A stretch of DNA of 64,000 bases from Cynocephalus volans (lineage: Eukaryota; Chordata; Mammalia; Dermoptera; Cynocephalidae), in NCBI RefSeq assembly GCF_027409185.1, contig NC_084463.1, positions 164,099,869-164,163,868 of the forward strand. Reading direction: 5' to 3'. Under the pieces are notes generated by a model, which saw nothing but the letters and a program-made list of their open reading frames with translations, did not search any database and was not told the DNA's origin. This document shows, piece by piece, positions 41,813 through 52,735 of this stretch. The translations under genes and the position numbers were made by a program. Every line of letters starts with the position of its first letter. Positions within the stretch are counted from its first letter, which is position 1.

Positions 41813-43485
41813 GGAGTGCTGGGTGAGAGCAAAAGCTGGGGTTCTGGTGCAAGGCTCTAGACCAAGGCTGGGGGGCTGACCCTAGAAAGCCCCAAGCTCA
41901 GCCCCTCATGTCCCAAGCCGGGGCTACTTGGAACTCAGTCAAGGCCAGGTACCTTGGTTTGTGGTTTCTAATTGACAGGAGGAGGTCACCAGGGCCCCAC
42001 TACGGGGTCCTTACCTTCTGCCCTGACCTTGGGTGAGTCCCCTGGATACTAGGTCCAGACCCTCTGCTCAGGCTGGGAAAGGGGAACCCAGGAGCCCCAG
42101 CCCACCCAGGACCCCCTCTCCAGCCCTCAGCGTGGTCCCACCCCTGGTAGACCTGCCCCCAGGTAGCCCGGTCCCTGTTCAAACCTCTGGACCACCTGTT
42201 CAGACTCTGCTGCCAGGTCCTACCCCCTCGGGCCCTACTTGATGCCCGCTTGGGAGGCTACGGTCTAGGGGGTCACCACAGGGCTGCCCCAGGGCCCCGA
42301 GCACCTGCTCCAACACAGCTCTGCCGGCAGCCCCTGCGTGGTGAGGTTCTGTCATGGTGGAAACAGGTGCACAGCCTGTGCTGACTCGCCGCGTGGCAGG
42401 ATTTAACCTGAGCAGAGCCTGGCCATGGATACATGGTCACGGTGGCCTGCTGGGGCCGCAGCAGAACAGCCAGGTGCCTGTGCACACGCACGCTGTCATG
42501 TGTGTTCTCACCTGTGCCTTTCAACTGTTGGCGAGCAGAAAAGGGCACGTCATCTCCAGTTTTACACAAGGAGCCCGAGGTGCTGGGGGAGTAAGCGGTG
42601 GAGCTGCACCTGCACCCGGGCTCCTCGCCCAGCGCAAGAGAGTTCTGAGGTTGACATCTGTGTGCATGACGCTTTCAGGATGCTCAGAGAAGGAAGAGAT
42701 TTTGAAGAGCAGGCTGGAGAGCCCCTCCTAGCTTCTTCCCTGGGATTCTGGGGGCAAATGTTTGGTCAGATTAGCCCCGCCAACCAGACCACAGGGGTCT
42801 GAGAATGAGACTCGGTTTCCCCACGAGCCAGTGTCTCTCGCTGGGCTTGGTGAGCACTGCGAGTCAACTGTGCTCCAGGGAAGGCCACATCACTGGCCCA
42901 GAAGCTTCTGTTTTGAAACAGGATCGAGTAGACAGTGCCTGGAGCCAAGGAGGTCAAGGAAGAAGGCTGGGGCCCAGGAGGTGGCATCTGTGTGGCGTTT
43001 CTTCCCTGAGCACAAATGGTGCTCCTGAGCTGGAGTGTGAGCCGGCCAGGGTGCAGCTGCATCCACGCCAGCTCTAGTCCTGCCCCAACACTCAGCGGGT
43101 CCCACACCACGCCCGCACACAGCATGCCCTCTGCAAATAAGGCAGCCAGGTGCCTTGAGGTGGACGCCCAGGAAGACAAAGTGTCTGACCGTGGTGGTGG
43201 TGTGGATGGCCAAGCGCAAATCACTGCACTCCCGGAAAGGCCATCCACAATGCATGGGTCAGAAATGCAGCTGGGGCTCTGAGGTGTGACCATGTACACC
43301 CGGAGAGAGGCCTCATTCCCAGTGTTCTGGGAGCCCGCTCCTCCATGCAGCAAGACCCTGGGGCATCTCCAAATCTGCCTGTCAGCCACTTCTCTCCATG
43401 TTGGCCTCCACCACGTCCTTCCTGCAGTAGAACTGAAACACCAATCCTCCTTCCACATGAGAGAATTCTCATCACAGCCAGGACT
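41813..43485. other. GC-rich unique DNA, no gene seen
   Basis: C-rich near 42040-42240. A minus-strand frame of 230 codons (42766-43458) is open together with plus-strand frames of 125 and 88 codons. None resembles a known protein. Confidence 0.45.
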
Positions 43486-43914
43486 ATGGATTTTTTTTTT
43501 ATAGAAACAACTTTATTAAGATATAATTCACATACAACACAGTTCATGCTCTTGAAGTGTACAGTTCGAAGGCTTTTAGTATAGTCACAGAGCTGCGCAT
43601 TCACCACCACAGTGAATTTTAGAACATGTTCATTATCCCAAAGAGAAACCCCTGTCCTCTTAGGGGTCACCCTTCAGTCTTCCCATCCTCCCCAGGCCCT
43701 GGCCACCATGAATCCACTTTCTGTCCCTATGGATGTGTCTGTCCCGGACATTTCATGTAAATGGAGTCACACCACAGCAGGTGGTCCTGTGTGCGCGCGG
43801 CGTCTCACTCAGCACAGTGTTTCCAGGGTTCTTCCACGCTGTGGCATGTGTCAATTCTTCATTCATGTGACACATCACGTTTTGTTTATCCACTCATCAC
43901 CCGACGGACACTTG

Positions 43915-43919
43915 GGTTG
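43915..43919. repeat. Target-site duplication of MaLR LTR, left copy
   Basis: GGTTG, repeated at 44340-44344. The 5-bp length is normal for ERVL-class integration. Confidence 0.9.
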
Positions 43920-44339
43920 TGCATTAATTTTCTGTGGCTTATAACAGAATACCTGAAACTGGGTAATTTATAAAGAAATAAAATCTATTTACTACAGTTT
44001 TGGGGGCTGGGATTGCAAGGCTCGGGGAGTACATCCGGCGAGGGCCTCCTTCTGGTGAGGACTCTCTGCAGGGTCCCGTGATGACGCAGGGCACACAAAG
44101 AAGGCCGGGCAAGAGAGCTTGATTTCATGAGCTCCTTTCTCCCCTCGTAAAGCCACCAGTCCACACCATGATAACCCATTAAACTGTTGACCCATTACTC
44201 CATGAGCGGATGAATCCATTCAGGAGAGCACAGCCCTCACGATCCAGCCACCTCTTAAAGCCCCACCTTTCTGCACTGCCACATTGAGAATCAAGCTCCC
44301 ACATGAGCCACGGGGGGGACACACACTCAGACCACGGCA
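43920..44339 (-). mobile_element. MST-type MaLR solo LTR with intact ends
   Basis: 420 bp bounded by a perfect 5-bp duplication. On the minus strand it starts 'tgccgtggtctgagtgtgtg' and ends in CA, the TG...CA ends of an LTR. Internal blocks read backwards include 'atacctgaaactgggtaatt' and 'tctcccctcgtaaagccac'. It has no internal region, so it is a solo LTR. Confidence 0.93.
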
Positions 44340-44344
44340 GGTTG
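44340..44344. repeat. Target-site duplication of MaLR LTR, right copy
   Basis: GGTTG, identical to 43915-43919. Confidence 0.9.
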
Positions 44345-44799
44345 TTTCCACTTTTCGACGGTTGTAAATAATGCTGCTTGAACATTTATGCTCAGGCTTT
44401 CTTGTAAACCTATGTTTTCATTTCTGTTGGGCATATACACCTGGGAGTGGAATTGCTGCATCAGATAGTAACCCCATGTGTAACTTTTTGGGAAACCACC
44501 GGACTGTTTCCCACAGCAGGTGCACCATTTCACGTGCCCACCAGCAGTACACGAGGGCTCCAGGTTCTCCACATCCCTGACAACACTCGTTATTTGTCTT
44601 TATGTCTTTATGGTCATGACCATCCTGGTGGGCATCTCAATATGGTTTTGCCTTGCATGCCCCCGATGGCTAATGAGGCTGCGGAATTCTAAAGCAATAG
44701 GTGGGGGGATGATCCTGGCCCCCCATGGCAGAAACGCAGCAGACAGGAGCCACGTGCTTCTTGACAGTGGAAGAGTCAGGAACCTCTAGGTGCTGAGAC

Positions 44800-45000
44800 T
44801 GCAGGATGGCTGGCTTAGTCCTTGTCCTCGAGGAATTAATAATCTAGTCAGAAAGATCACTGAGGAAATAAGCAATTGCTGTTGCTGTGGAAGGTGCCCT
44901 TCCTCACATGCCACGTACAGTGGTGGCCTCGACCGTGTGGGGAGGGGACGGAAGCGAGAGGTCAGGAAAGGCTTTTCTGAGAAACGAAGCTCCCACTGCC
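44800..45000 (+). mobile_element. Old LINE-like repeat (L2/L3-type), fragment
   Basis: 'ccttgtcctcgaggaattaa' and 'taatctagtcagaaagatca' with later 'aggcttttctgagaaacgaa' follow the same order as 20120-20330. Diverged. Confidence 0.45.
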
Positions 45001-45044
45001 CAGAACTGTCACTTCCCACTGCCTGTCTTCCCCCTGGAGAGGGT

Positions 45045-45374
45045 TGTCACAGACTAAATGATGTGTCTTTCCAAAATCCACGTGTTGATCCTACCCTGAT
45101 GTGATAGCAGGACGAGGTGGGGCCTTTGGGAGGTGATTAAGTCAATGGGATTAGTGACCTTATAAAGGGCACCCCAGAGAGCTCTCTCACTGTCTTCCTG
45201 CCATGTGAGGAGACTGCGAGGAGACGGTGTCTGCCCCTGGGGATGGGGTCCTTGCCCAGCCGTGCTGCACCCTGATCTCAGACTTCCAGCCTCCAGAACT
45301 GTCAGAAATGAGTTTCTGTATTTTAGAAGACACCCAGCCTCTGGTCCTTCATTATAACAGCCTGGACTAAGACA
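45045..45374 (+). mobile_element. MaLR LTR (MLT/MST group)
   Basis: 'tgtcacagactaaatgatgt', 'ggggcctttgggaggtgatt', 'gtgaccttataaagggcacc', 'cttcctgccatgtgaggaga', 'cttccagcctccagaactgt' and 'cctggactaagaca' are the LTR blocks in order. It is about 330 bp and shortened in the middle. Confidence 0.85.
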
Positions 45375-45765
45375 GGGGTGCTCCTGTGAGCTGCGGTTTC
45401 CGTCTCCTTTTTTTTCTGCCACTATACTTCTTCCAGGGACTAGAGCAGTTCTGTGGCTTTCGGATAATAAACAGGTGAATGAATGAATGAATGAGAGTTT
45501 GCCACCGAAAAATAAAGGAAGAGGGGGCCGCACCAGACAGAGGGAGTTGCCAGTGCTGAGACAAAGGTCAGGCAAGGGACGCGACTGAGGGGACCCGGGG
45601 CAGAGGCCTGGAGCAAGCCAAGGAAAGGCTGGGCTAGGGCCCACGTTCAGAGTCAGAGGAGCCCGGGTGCCGGGCTGAGAACTTTATTCATCGCCCCCGA
45701 GGCCAGTCGTTTTCAAGCCTGCTTTTAGCCAAGGAACAGTCTTCAGTCAAAATCTCCCCAAGAAC
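45375..45765. other. Unique DNA
   Basis: Nothing recognised apart from the short (GAAT)n run. Confidence 0.35.
45474..45493 (+). repeat. (GAAT)n short tandem repeat
   Basis: Five GAATGA/AATG units following 'ataaacaggt', probably an old L2/MIR end. Confidence 0.8.
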
Positions 45766-45769
45766 ACGA

Positions 45770-46060
45770 GTAACAAAAGAAAAAATAGGTAAGTTGGACT
45801 TCATCAAAATTAAAAACTTGTGTTCTTCAAAGCACACCATCAAGAAAGTAAAAAGACAGGCTGCAGAATGGAAGAAAATATTTGCTAATTACATATCTGA
45901 TAAGGGACTTGAATCTAGAGCACACTGTCAAGAGTTCTTACAACTCAATAATAAAATGACAACCTCATTTAAAAATTGGCAAAGGATCTAAACAGACATT
46001 TCTCCAAAGGAGATATACGAATATCAATGAGCACATGAAAACACGCTCAACAGTACTCTG
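45770..46060 (+). mobile_element. L1 ORF2 fragment
   Basis: 'gttggacttcatcaaaatta', 'gcagaatggaagaaaatatt', 'gggacttgaatctagagcac' and 'caaaggatctaaacagacat' are the C-terminal ORF2 blocks of L1, broken at both ends. Confidence 0.88.
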
Positions 46061-46910
46061 TGAGTCTCGCAAACCTTTTTAAAATCCAACTAGAAAGTTC
46101 AGAGTCAAATTCAGAATTTCACGCCGGCAGTATTTGCACAGGGAAGTGGCAGGGGCAGCCCGAAGGCAGCTAAATCAGGCAAAAATTGGTGTCCCGTGAA
46201 ACATCAGCTGTCAAAGACCCAGCTGACCTGGGAGGGTCACGCTGCTTCCACTGGGCAATGTGCAGATTCCAGGGGGTCACACGCTCTGAGAAGTGATCCT
46301 AAAAATGGCCAGGGGATCTACTGACACCCCAAAGCAAGCAGGACAGATCCGTAGGGTGCCAGCCCCTAGACATGCATGAAAAGTGCTCAGGTCTGCTGTT
46401 CGGGTCAGGGGAAGTGCTCAAAAGTTGAGCAGAGGACAGTTGGGGACACTTCTCTGTTGCCGGGATCTTCTCCAGGGCTGCCAGTTCTTCCATCATCTGT
46501 CCGTGCCCGTTCGATCTGTCTGTGAATTTTCCTGCGTGAGGTGACCGCTCCCAGGACGGGATGGACAAACTCAGGCAGAACATCAGCCGTGTGCTGGAAG
46601 AGAGTTTGGAGCTGTGCTAGTCCAGCATCTTCTGAAGGATGTTCTGCAGATGTTCTACTTTTCTAAAGGCTGGTGTGACCTAATATGATCGAAAATCACT
46701 AATGCTCCTTTTTTTTTTTCCTTTTTTAAAAAATGCAGGCCTTTTCACTGCAAGTCTACACAGATCCCTGAATATGTGAAACTGCCCTGGGTTTTTCCAA
46801 GAGAAGAATTGGCACCTTTTCACACGCTTGCTCACTTTTTGAAGGACCCTTGGGTCTCAAAGCACCATGAGGGACCAGTGTTCTATGACATACATGTTAA
46901 GAAACCTTGA
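46061..46910. other. Unique DNA with poly-T run
   Basis: T-rich run at about 46708-46730. The part 46620-46910 ('gttctgcagatgttctactt', 'gaaggacccttgggtctcaa') may be a diverged DNA transposon, but I could not name it. Confidence 0.3.
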
Positions 46911-46911
46911 T

Positions 46912-47045
46912 CTAGCCCCACCCCTTCATCTGGCAGATGGGGAGACTGAGGCAAGAGGTAGACAGACAACTAAGGCCATGCAGAGAGCTAGGACTAGGGT
47001 CCTCGTCCCCAGGTGCCAGCCCCTCAGCTCCTCCCCCTGTTCCTA
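46912..47045 (+). mobile_element. MIR SINE
   Basis: 'cagatggggagactgaggca' and 'actaaggccatgcagagagc' form a diverged MIR core. Confidence 0.75.
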
Positions 47046-47239
47046 CATCCTTTGCTGAGCCAGTGCAAATGAAATGCAAGGCCCCTGTGCCATGGAGAAT
47101 GTCAGGTGGCAGCAGAGAGCTGAAGCAAGCGCAGACCTGCCAGAGCACGCACCACCACCCACGCAGCTGCTCCCTGTGCGGCCGGAAGGGCCCTAGTGGA
47201 CACATCCCTAAGCCAGAAACCAGGACCCCAGGCTGCCCC

Positions 47240-47365
47240 TTGCCAGTGTAGTCTCCTTGGACACGTCACTCAGCCTCTCTGAGCCTCAGTCTCCGCTCCC
47301 TGACAGTGGGGCCGCAATGTCACCTATCTCACTGCCGTGGAGGAGTGTTTGCATGATTGCAAACA
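47240..47365 (-). mobile_element. MIR SINE
   Basis: Reversed core: 'gacacgtcactcagcctctc', 'tgagcctcagtctccgctcc' and 'cacctatctcactgccgtgg'. Confidence 0.8.
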
Positions 47366-47544
47366 GAAATCAGTGCCTGCCTTGTCGAAAAGGAGAAAGG
47401 TCTGACCTTGTGCATGGAGGAGGCTAGGCCTGCCCACTTCTTGGATTCTAGAAGCATGAAACCCCACTTGCCTTTGAGGCGGGTGGCTCCGAGCATGCTG
47501 AGGGTGGCTGCCACCAGGAGGTGCAGGTGGAGTCACAATGGTAC

Positions 47545-47640
47545 CAGCCTGTGGATGTAGCAAGCGCCTGCAGGTGCCCTCGCTGTGCCCGATACTTTAC
47601 AATGTCATTTCTCATTCCCAGATGGCAGGACCACCAATGT
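47545..47640 (+). mobile_element. MIR SINE head fragment
   Basis: 'ctcgctgtgcccgatacttt' and 'acaatgtcatttctcattcc' follow the MIR head (GTGCCAGGCACTGTGCTAAGTGCTTTACA ... CTCATTTAATCC). Confidence 0.6.
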
Positions 47641-47934
47641 AGGAGACACGACTCAATTCTGGGTGCACCTCTTCTGAGGGCTCCATCCCTCCTCCCTAGC
47701 GGGGGTTAATTTCGAGCTCACTTAAAGCCATAGGCACTAATTAAACCCCATGAGGAAAGCAGAGGGCACATTGCCCCGCATGATAAGGGCTCAAGGCGTG
47801 TTGGCTGTTAGTGCTTGTATCGCTCTGATCGTTAGGTGAGGGTGTAAGGCATTATTTGGAAATGGTTACGTGACATAATTCTCTCATCGATTTTCACATT
47901 TATCACACTGCAGTTTCATATTCCCACCATAATC

Positions 47935-48088
47935 ATGGGCAAGTTCCTTAACCCCTCTATGCCTCAGTTTCCCCATCTGTGAGATGCAGATAGTGCAAGT
48001 ACCCATCTTGTAGGGCTGTTGAGCGGATTAAAATGGTTACATGAAAAGCGCTGAGGAGAGCGCTGCATAAAGAAAATGTTTGAACAAA
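47935..48088 (-). mobile_element. MIR SINE
   Basis: Reversed core: 'gggcaagttccttaacccct', 'tgcctcagtttccccatctg' and 'tgtagggctgttgagcggat', in order and well kept. Confidence 0.9.
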
Positions 48089-48639
48089 TGTCAGCTGCTG
48101 TGGTCTGCAGTGACAGATGAAGCTCACTAATACGGCTGTCACAGTTACAGCAGGTCTGCTTGTTTGGATCCCCTGCAACTTGTCATTCCCTAGGCCACCT
48201 TAAGAACAAATGACGGCCTTGGATGCGTTGCTCTCTGAGTTCCTGTGGCCACCTGTCTTCAGGAGGGGCCATCCAGGTGCGGGCCCACAGTTCCATGCGG
48301 CCCACAGAGACACCCCAGCACGGGTTTGACCGGTTTCCTCCAGTGCTTTCTCGCCTCCTCCTGCAGGTTCAGTGGAAACCCCTCACTTTTCCTTTTCATG
48401 TTCTACTCCTGGCCTGTGTTTTAGAAATAATAACCTATTCTCAAACCATAAAGAAGCTACAGGCCACTTGGGCATTTTTCTGTCTTTGTCAAATGATAAC
48501 TCAGACAAAACCAAGCCTTGCCCTTCCTCCGTTCTCTCTTTCCCATTTCTCCCTGATTTTCTTTCTGCTCCCCCACAGCCTCTCCATCATGACATCTGTC
48601 TGTCTGTCATATCATCTACGTTTGGGGATGCTTTTGATC
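48089..48639. other. Unique DNA, no gene seen
   Basis: Plus-strand frames of 151 and 103 codons overlap. They are hydrophobic and serine-rich without a family match. Confidence 0.4.
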
Positions 48640-48990
48640 TACAAATTAAATCACATGATAAGAATAAAGGCTTTCTAAAGTGAGTTTATGTCGCGCCTCC
48701 CACATGACGCCACATCCTGGAAGTGACGACTCTGGGATTTCTCTCCCTCCAGGGTCCCCTTCAGATCATCCCGGGTCATTGAGTGGGAGGGGTGGGAGAG
48801 CAGGGGGAAGGCACGGCAAATGTGCCCGTTTATATGAAAAATTGAACAAAAGAAGACTCAGTTCTCCAATGCCGTAAAGAAGTATTTAAATGCCAGCTGG
48901 AGCCAGGAGGCATCATTAGCATATCTAAAGGTTCATTTTTCAGTCTCTGGATATGTCTGGTCAAAAATTACTAACCTGAGCAAGGAGTGG
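48640..48990. other. Unique segment, candidate regulatory element
   Basis: Contains words often found in enhancers: 'gtatttaaatgccagctgga' at about 48882 (CAGCTG E-box), 'attgaacaaaagaagac' at about 48841 (SOX/TCF-like) and 'cattagcatatctaaagg' at about 48913. No repeat family was recognised. This is a suggestion only. Confidence 0.28.
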
Positions 48991-49300
48991 CTGCAGGCTT
49001 TTTAGGAGGGCATGCCTGGCATACAAAAGGGGAGATAAAGGCACACAGAACAGCCCCAGAGAGCCAGTCTTTTGTCACGCCCAGTTCCAAGATCAGGACC
49101 GTTCCCTACAGAGAAAGCCCAGGGATGGGGGCTGAAGGGACCTTGGAGCCCGCAGCTGAGATGGGCCAGACAGTCTTCTTTGGTTCCCTCCAGAGAAAGT
49201 CCCCGTTCAACAGGGCTCACCCTGCTACTCGTGTGCTGTTCTTAGAGATCCTGCCCCGTGTGCCCTCAAAACAGAGTTTTCATATTTTCTCTTCTTATGT
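48991..49300. other. Unique DNA
   Basis: Nothing recognised. Confidence 0.3.
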
Positions 49301-49582
49301 TCTGGTTTCGTTTTTTTCTTTTTCTTTTTATTCTGGTGATATCCACATAACAGAAAATGAACCAGTTCAAAGAGAACAATTCACCACCTCTATGTAGTTC
49401 CAAAACATTTTCATCACCCTCTCCCCCCAAACCCACACCCATTAGCAGCCACTCCCCCCACCCCTGAAGACCACTAATCTGCTTTCATCTCTATGGATTT
49501 GGCTTGTTCTGGACATTTCTTGTAAGTGGAATCATACTATGTATGACCTTTTGTGTCTGGCCTCTTTAATTTACGTTTTCAA

Positions 49583-49592
49583 GGTCCATCCA
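49583..49592. repeat. Target-site duplication of SINE, left copy
   Basis: GGTCCATCCA, repeated at 49694-49703. Confidence 0.88.
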
Positions 49593-49693
49593 CATTTTTT
49601 TCTTTTTTGTCAGCTGGCTTGTACGGGGATCCAAACCTTGGCATTATAACACTGTGTGTGCTCTAACCAGCCGAGCTAATTGGCCAGCCCCTT
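49593..49693 (-). mobile_element. tRNA-Ile-like SINE with target duplication
   Basis: On the minus strand: 'gggctggccaattagctcgg', 'ctggttagagcacacacagt', 'gttataatgccaaggtttgg', 'atccccgtacaagccagctg', then an A-rich tail. This is a full tRNA-Ile-like body with A box and B box, and a 10-bp direct repeat lies on both sides. It is the best preserved copy in the window. Confidence 0.92.
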
Positions 49694-49703
49694 GGTCCAT
49701 CCA
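49694..49703. repeat. Target-site duplication of SINE, right copy
   Basis: Identical to 49583-49592. Confidence 0.88.
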
Positions 49704-49965
49704 TGTTGCAGCATGTTTTGACATTTCATTCCTTTTCATGGCTGAGTAATATTCCATCGTGTGGACAGACCACAATCTGTTTATCCACTCATCTATTGAT
49801 GGACATTTGAGGTCTTTTTCCACCTTTTGGCTGTTGTGAATAGTGCTGTCCTTAGCATTCGTGTACAAGTTTTTGTTTGAGCACCTGTTTTAAACTCTTT
49901 GGGGTATATATCTAGGAGTAAAATTGCTGGGTCATATGGTCATTCTGTGCTTAGCTTTGCCTTGT

Positions 49966-50885
49966 CTTGATTTTTTTTCTTCTCTTCTTTGGCTTCTTAA
50001 GATGTTTCTTCTCTAAGTGGGTGACCATGACATGCAGCCACTGGAGTCTAGCTGTGGCATGTGGACTTCTTTGGGGGGACCCCATCTATACCCCCAGGAG
50101 GCTGGAGCCACCATTCCTAAAAGGAAACCCCAGGCCCCTGCTGGGTATGTGGTGGAGATGTAGCTGTCCAGAGCGCCTTGTAGTGCTGTTCTCTCTTGGG
50201 TCCTCTCACCTTTCACTGTCAGGAAGCAGGTCAGGCCCAGGGAGGGTCTTCTTTCTTGCAGAACCTATGGCCTTTGTGGATCATGATCCAGGACAGTGCC
50301 ACCTCTGCCATTCAGGGACTATCGCATGGCACCCCCACTCAGCCGAGAAGCATTTGAGTCACTGGGAAGCTCCCTGATTTAAGTGAGACTGTCCGTGTGT
50401 CTTTTTGGAGCACTGTCTATTCACTGACTTTATTATCCGGGACATGAAGACAACTCTGGAAATCAAAAGGTCTGGAGTCCATGGGCCTGACCACATTTTT
50501 CCTCCAAAGAATAGGACCTCTGCTGACAAATGAACGCTGTTACTACAGGAAAGAAAAAAGGGGATGCTGTGCGCTGAAAGGCTTCCGTGTCCCCACAGTG
50601 TCCAGTCGCTTCTGGAGGTGCAGAAAAGAGATGCCAGTGGAATGTCCTACTTAATGTCTCGCTCTGGACGCACCACCGACAGCCCGAGGATTTCAAGTGA
50701 AAGGGAAATTGTGGAGGAGTGGGCTGGTGGCTGTGCATCCAAAGCAGGGGCTCTGGGCAAATGGCCCATCCCACGCTGCACTGGGGAGAGGGACCAAAAA
50801 TAGGGGAGAAGGGAGTGGCACTGGGAAAATAGTTCAAGAGGATAAATGAGCTAGTGGATGCAGGAAATGCCACAGCAGCACCTTC
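49966..50885. other. Unique DNA, no gene seen
   Basis: Two frames of 136 codons (one per strand) show no family. Nothing else was recognised. Confidence 0.4.
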
Positions 50886-50887
50886 AT

Positions 50888-51090
50888 CTGCAGCCAGTAT
50901 TTACTGAGCCTCTGCTCTGCTCGAGACACTGAGCTGAGAATACCACCTACAGTGTACTGTTAAGTCCCCACAACAGGCAGGAGCCACATATAGTATCATC
51001 CCTATTTTACAGATGGAGAAACTGAGGCTCCAAGAGTTTAAGCCCCTCACCCGAGGGTACATGGAGCCCAAACGCTTATCCACTAGCCAC
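50888..51090 (+). mobile_element. MIR SINE, nearly full length
   Basis: 'tatttactgagcctctgctc', 'atccctattttacagatgga', 'gaaactgaggctccaagagt' and 'ttaagcccctcacccgaggg' in order. Confidence 0.92.
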
Positions 51091-51465
51091 GCTGGCCAAA
51101 GCAACCATCAGGACTTCTTTGTTATTAACCATGTGATGACCATTTGATCTCTGGACAAAAGCAATCCAATCTTTTGAAGGGCTGGTTGGCATCACAGATC
51201 ATTTTAAAACTAGGAATAAGAAAAATATAAAGAGTAGATTTCTCAGCATTTCATAAAGTGTGTGCTTTAAAGAGCAGAGGGGTCCTAGTAAGTGGAGCTG
51301 CCAGCACTGCTGGGTGGCGGGGATGCACGTGGCTGGGAGGGCCGGGAAAACACATTCCTTGTCAAACATCCAGAACCCAGAGTGCAAAGTCCAGCCTCAC
51401 TTCTTAGAGGGACGTCCCCTCTGTCCAAGCTGCTGCTTTCTTCTCTGTAAAAAGGAGATAGTACC
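51091..51465. other. Unique DNA
   Basis: Nothing recognised. Confidence 0.3.
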
Positions 51466-51910
51466 TGCAGCAGGTTAAATTGTGTCCACGCCCTAATCCC
51501 TGGTACCTGTGAATGTGACTCTGTTTGGAAAAAGGATCTTTGTAGATAACTAAGTGAAGGATCTTGAGATGAGATCATCCTGTCTTAACCAGGTGGGCCC
51601 TAAATCCAATGACAAGTGTCCTTTTAAAAAGAGGAGAAACACAGAGGAGCAGATCATGTGGAGGAAGAACCAGAGACTGGAGTGATGGGTCTGCAAGCCA
51701 AGGAAATCCAAGCATGGCCGGCAGCCACCAGAAGCTGGGGGAAAGGCCTGGGACAGATTCTCCCCCAGGGCCTCCAGGAGGGACCACCTCTGCCGACACT
51801 TTGATTCCAGACTCATGGTCTCCAGAACTGTGAGAAAATAAATTTCCTTTGTTTTTTAAGCCACAAAGTATGTGGTTATTTGTTAGAATAACCACAGGAA
51901 AACTAATACA
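51466..51910 (+). mobile_element. MLT1A-type MaLR LTR, full length
   Basis: 'caggttaaattgtgtccacg', 'cctgtgaatgtgactctgtt', 'tggaaaaaggatctttgtag', 'gtgggccctaaatccaatga', 'gactggagtgatgggtctgc', 'ctccagaactgtgagaaaat' and 'gaaaactaatac' are the MLT1A blocks in order. It is a solo LTR of about 445 bp, with TG at the start and CA at the end. Confidence 0.93.
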
Positions 51911-52079
51911 CAACCATAGGGCTCACACACACACACCTCATACAAAACAGACTCACACTGGAGTACCTGCCTGTATTTCGAGATCACATTGGTCCAACCT
52001 CTCTGTGAGGAGCTTGACGATCTCTGTCCAAAACCTTCGAAAGGGGCAGGTCTTCCCTTTGGCCTAGAACAACTTCTTG

Positions 52080-52309
52080 CAGGAATTTATTCTATTGCAA
52101 TCTGTGGATGAGTGTGCAAATATGTGTGTACAAGCTCACCATGGCAGGACTGTTTAAAACAGAAAAACTTGAAAATCACGTAAATACATTGGCTAAATAT
52201 GTTAGGATGTGTTCATTCAAGGCAAAACTATGAATCCACTTAAATCGATCAGGTAGGTGGATGTATTTTGACATGGAGAGATGTTCAGAGTCTATTATTA
52301 AGTAAATGT
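52080..52309 (+). mobile_element. Old LINE tail fragment
   Basis: 'gcaggaatttattctattgc', 'catggcaggactgtttaaaa' and 'gagatgttcagagtctatta' fit an old LINE 3' region joined to the L1 that follows. Confidence 0.5.
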
Positions 52310-52735
52310 ATGATTCCAATTCTATGATGTTCTGGAAAATGCAAAACTACAGAGACAGTAAATAGATCACTGTTTGCCAAGGGTCAGGGGGTTGGGAGAG
52401 ATGAATAGGAGGGGCAAGGGGATTTTTAGGGCAGTGGAACTATTCTATATGATACCGTAACGGTAGATACGTGACATTATGCATTCGTCAAAACCCATAG
52501 AATGTACAACACCAAGAGTGAAACTTACTGTAAACTATGGACTGTAGTTAATAATAACCAATATTGGTTCATTAATTGTAACAAATGCACCACACTAATG
52601 CATGATGTTAATCATAGGGGAAACTGTGTGCTAGGGAGGGAGGTATATGGGAACTCTGTGCTATCTGCTGAAATTTTCTGTGAATCTAAAAATGTTCTAG
52701 ACCCCAAAAGCACAAGTAAAAAAAGTAAAAATAAA
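52310..52735 (+). mobile_element. L1M LINE 3' end, plus strand
   Basis: 'aatgcaaaactacagagaca', 'gatttttagggcagtggaac', 'tacaacaccaagagtgaaac' and 'ggttcattaattgtaacaaa' match the subfamily also seen at 22460-23345. Confidence 0.88.

Larger units (their letters stand above)
43489..44690 (-). mobile_element. L1M LINE, minus strand, split by a MaLR LTR
   Basis: Starts with a poly-T run at 43489-43500, then 'aactttattaagatataatt', 'attttagaacatgttcatta', 'ccctatggatgtgtctgtcc' and 'tttgtttatccactcatcac'. After the LTR it continues with 'gttgtttccacttttcgacg' and 'ctgggagtggaattgctgca'. The two halves join exactly across the insertion. Confidence 0.88.
49305..49965 (-). mobile_element. L1M LINE, minus strand, split by a SINE
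   Basis: Starts after a T-rich run with 'ctggtgatatccacataaca', then 'cattagcagccactcccccc' and 'ttgtaagtggaatcatacta'. It continues after the SINE with 'ccatccatgttgcagcatgt' and 'tttggctgttgtgaatagtg'. Confidence 0.85.

Noticed and set aside
42766..43458. Minus-strand open frame of 230 codons
   Set aside because: Plus-strand frames are open over the same bases, and nothing resembles a known protein.
49593..49693. A functional tRNA-Ile gene
   Set aside because: The cloverleaf is not restored, an A-rich tail follows, and direct repeats flank it. It is a SINE.
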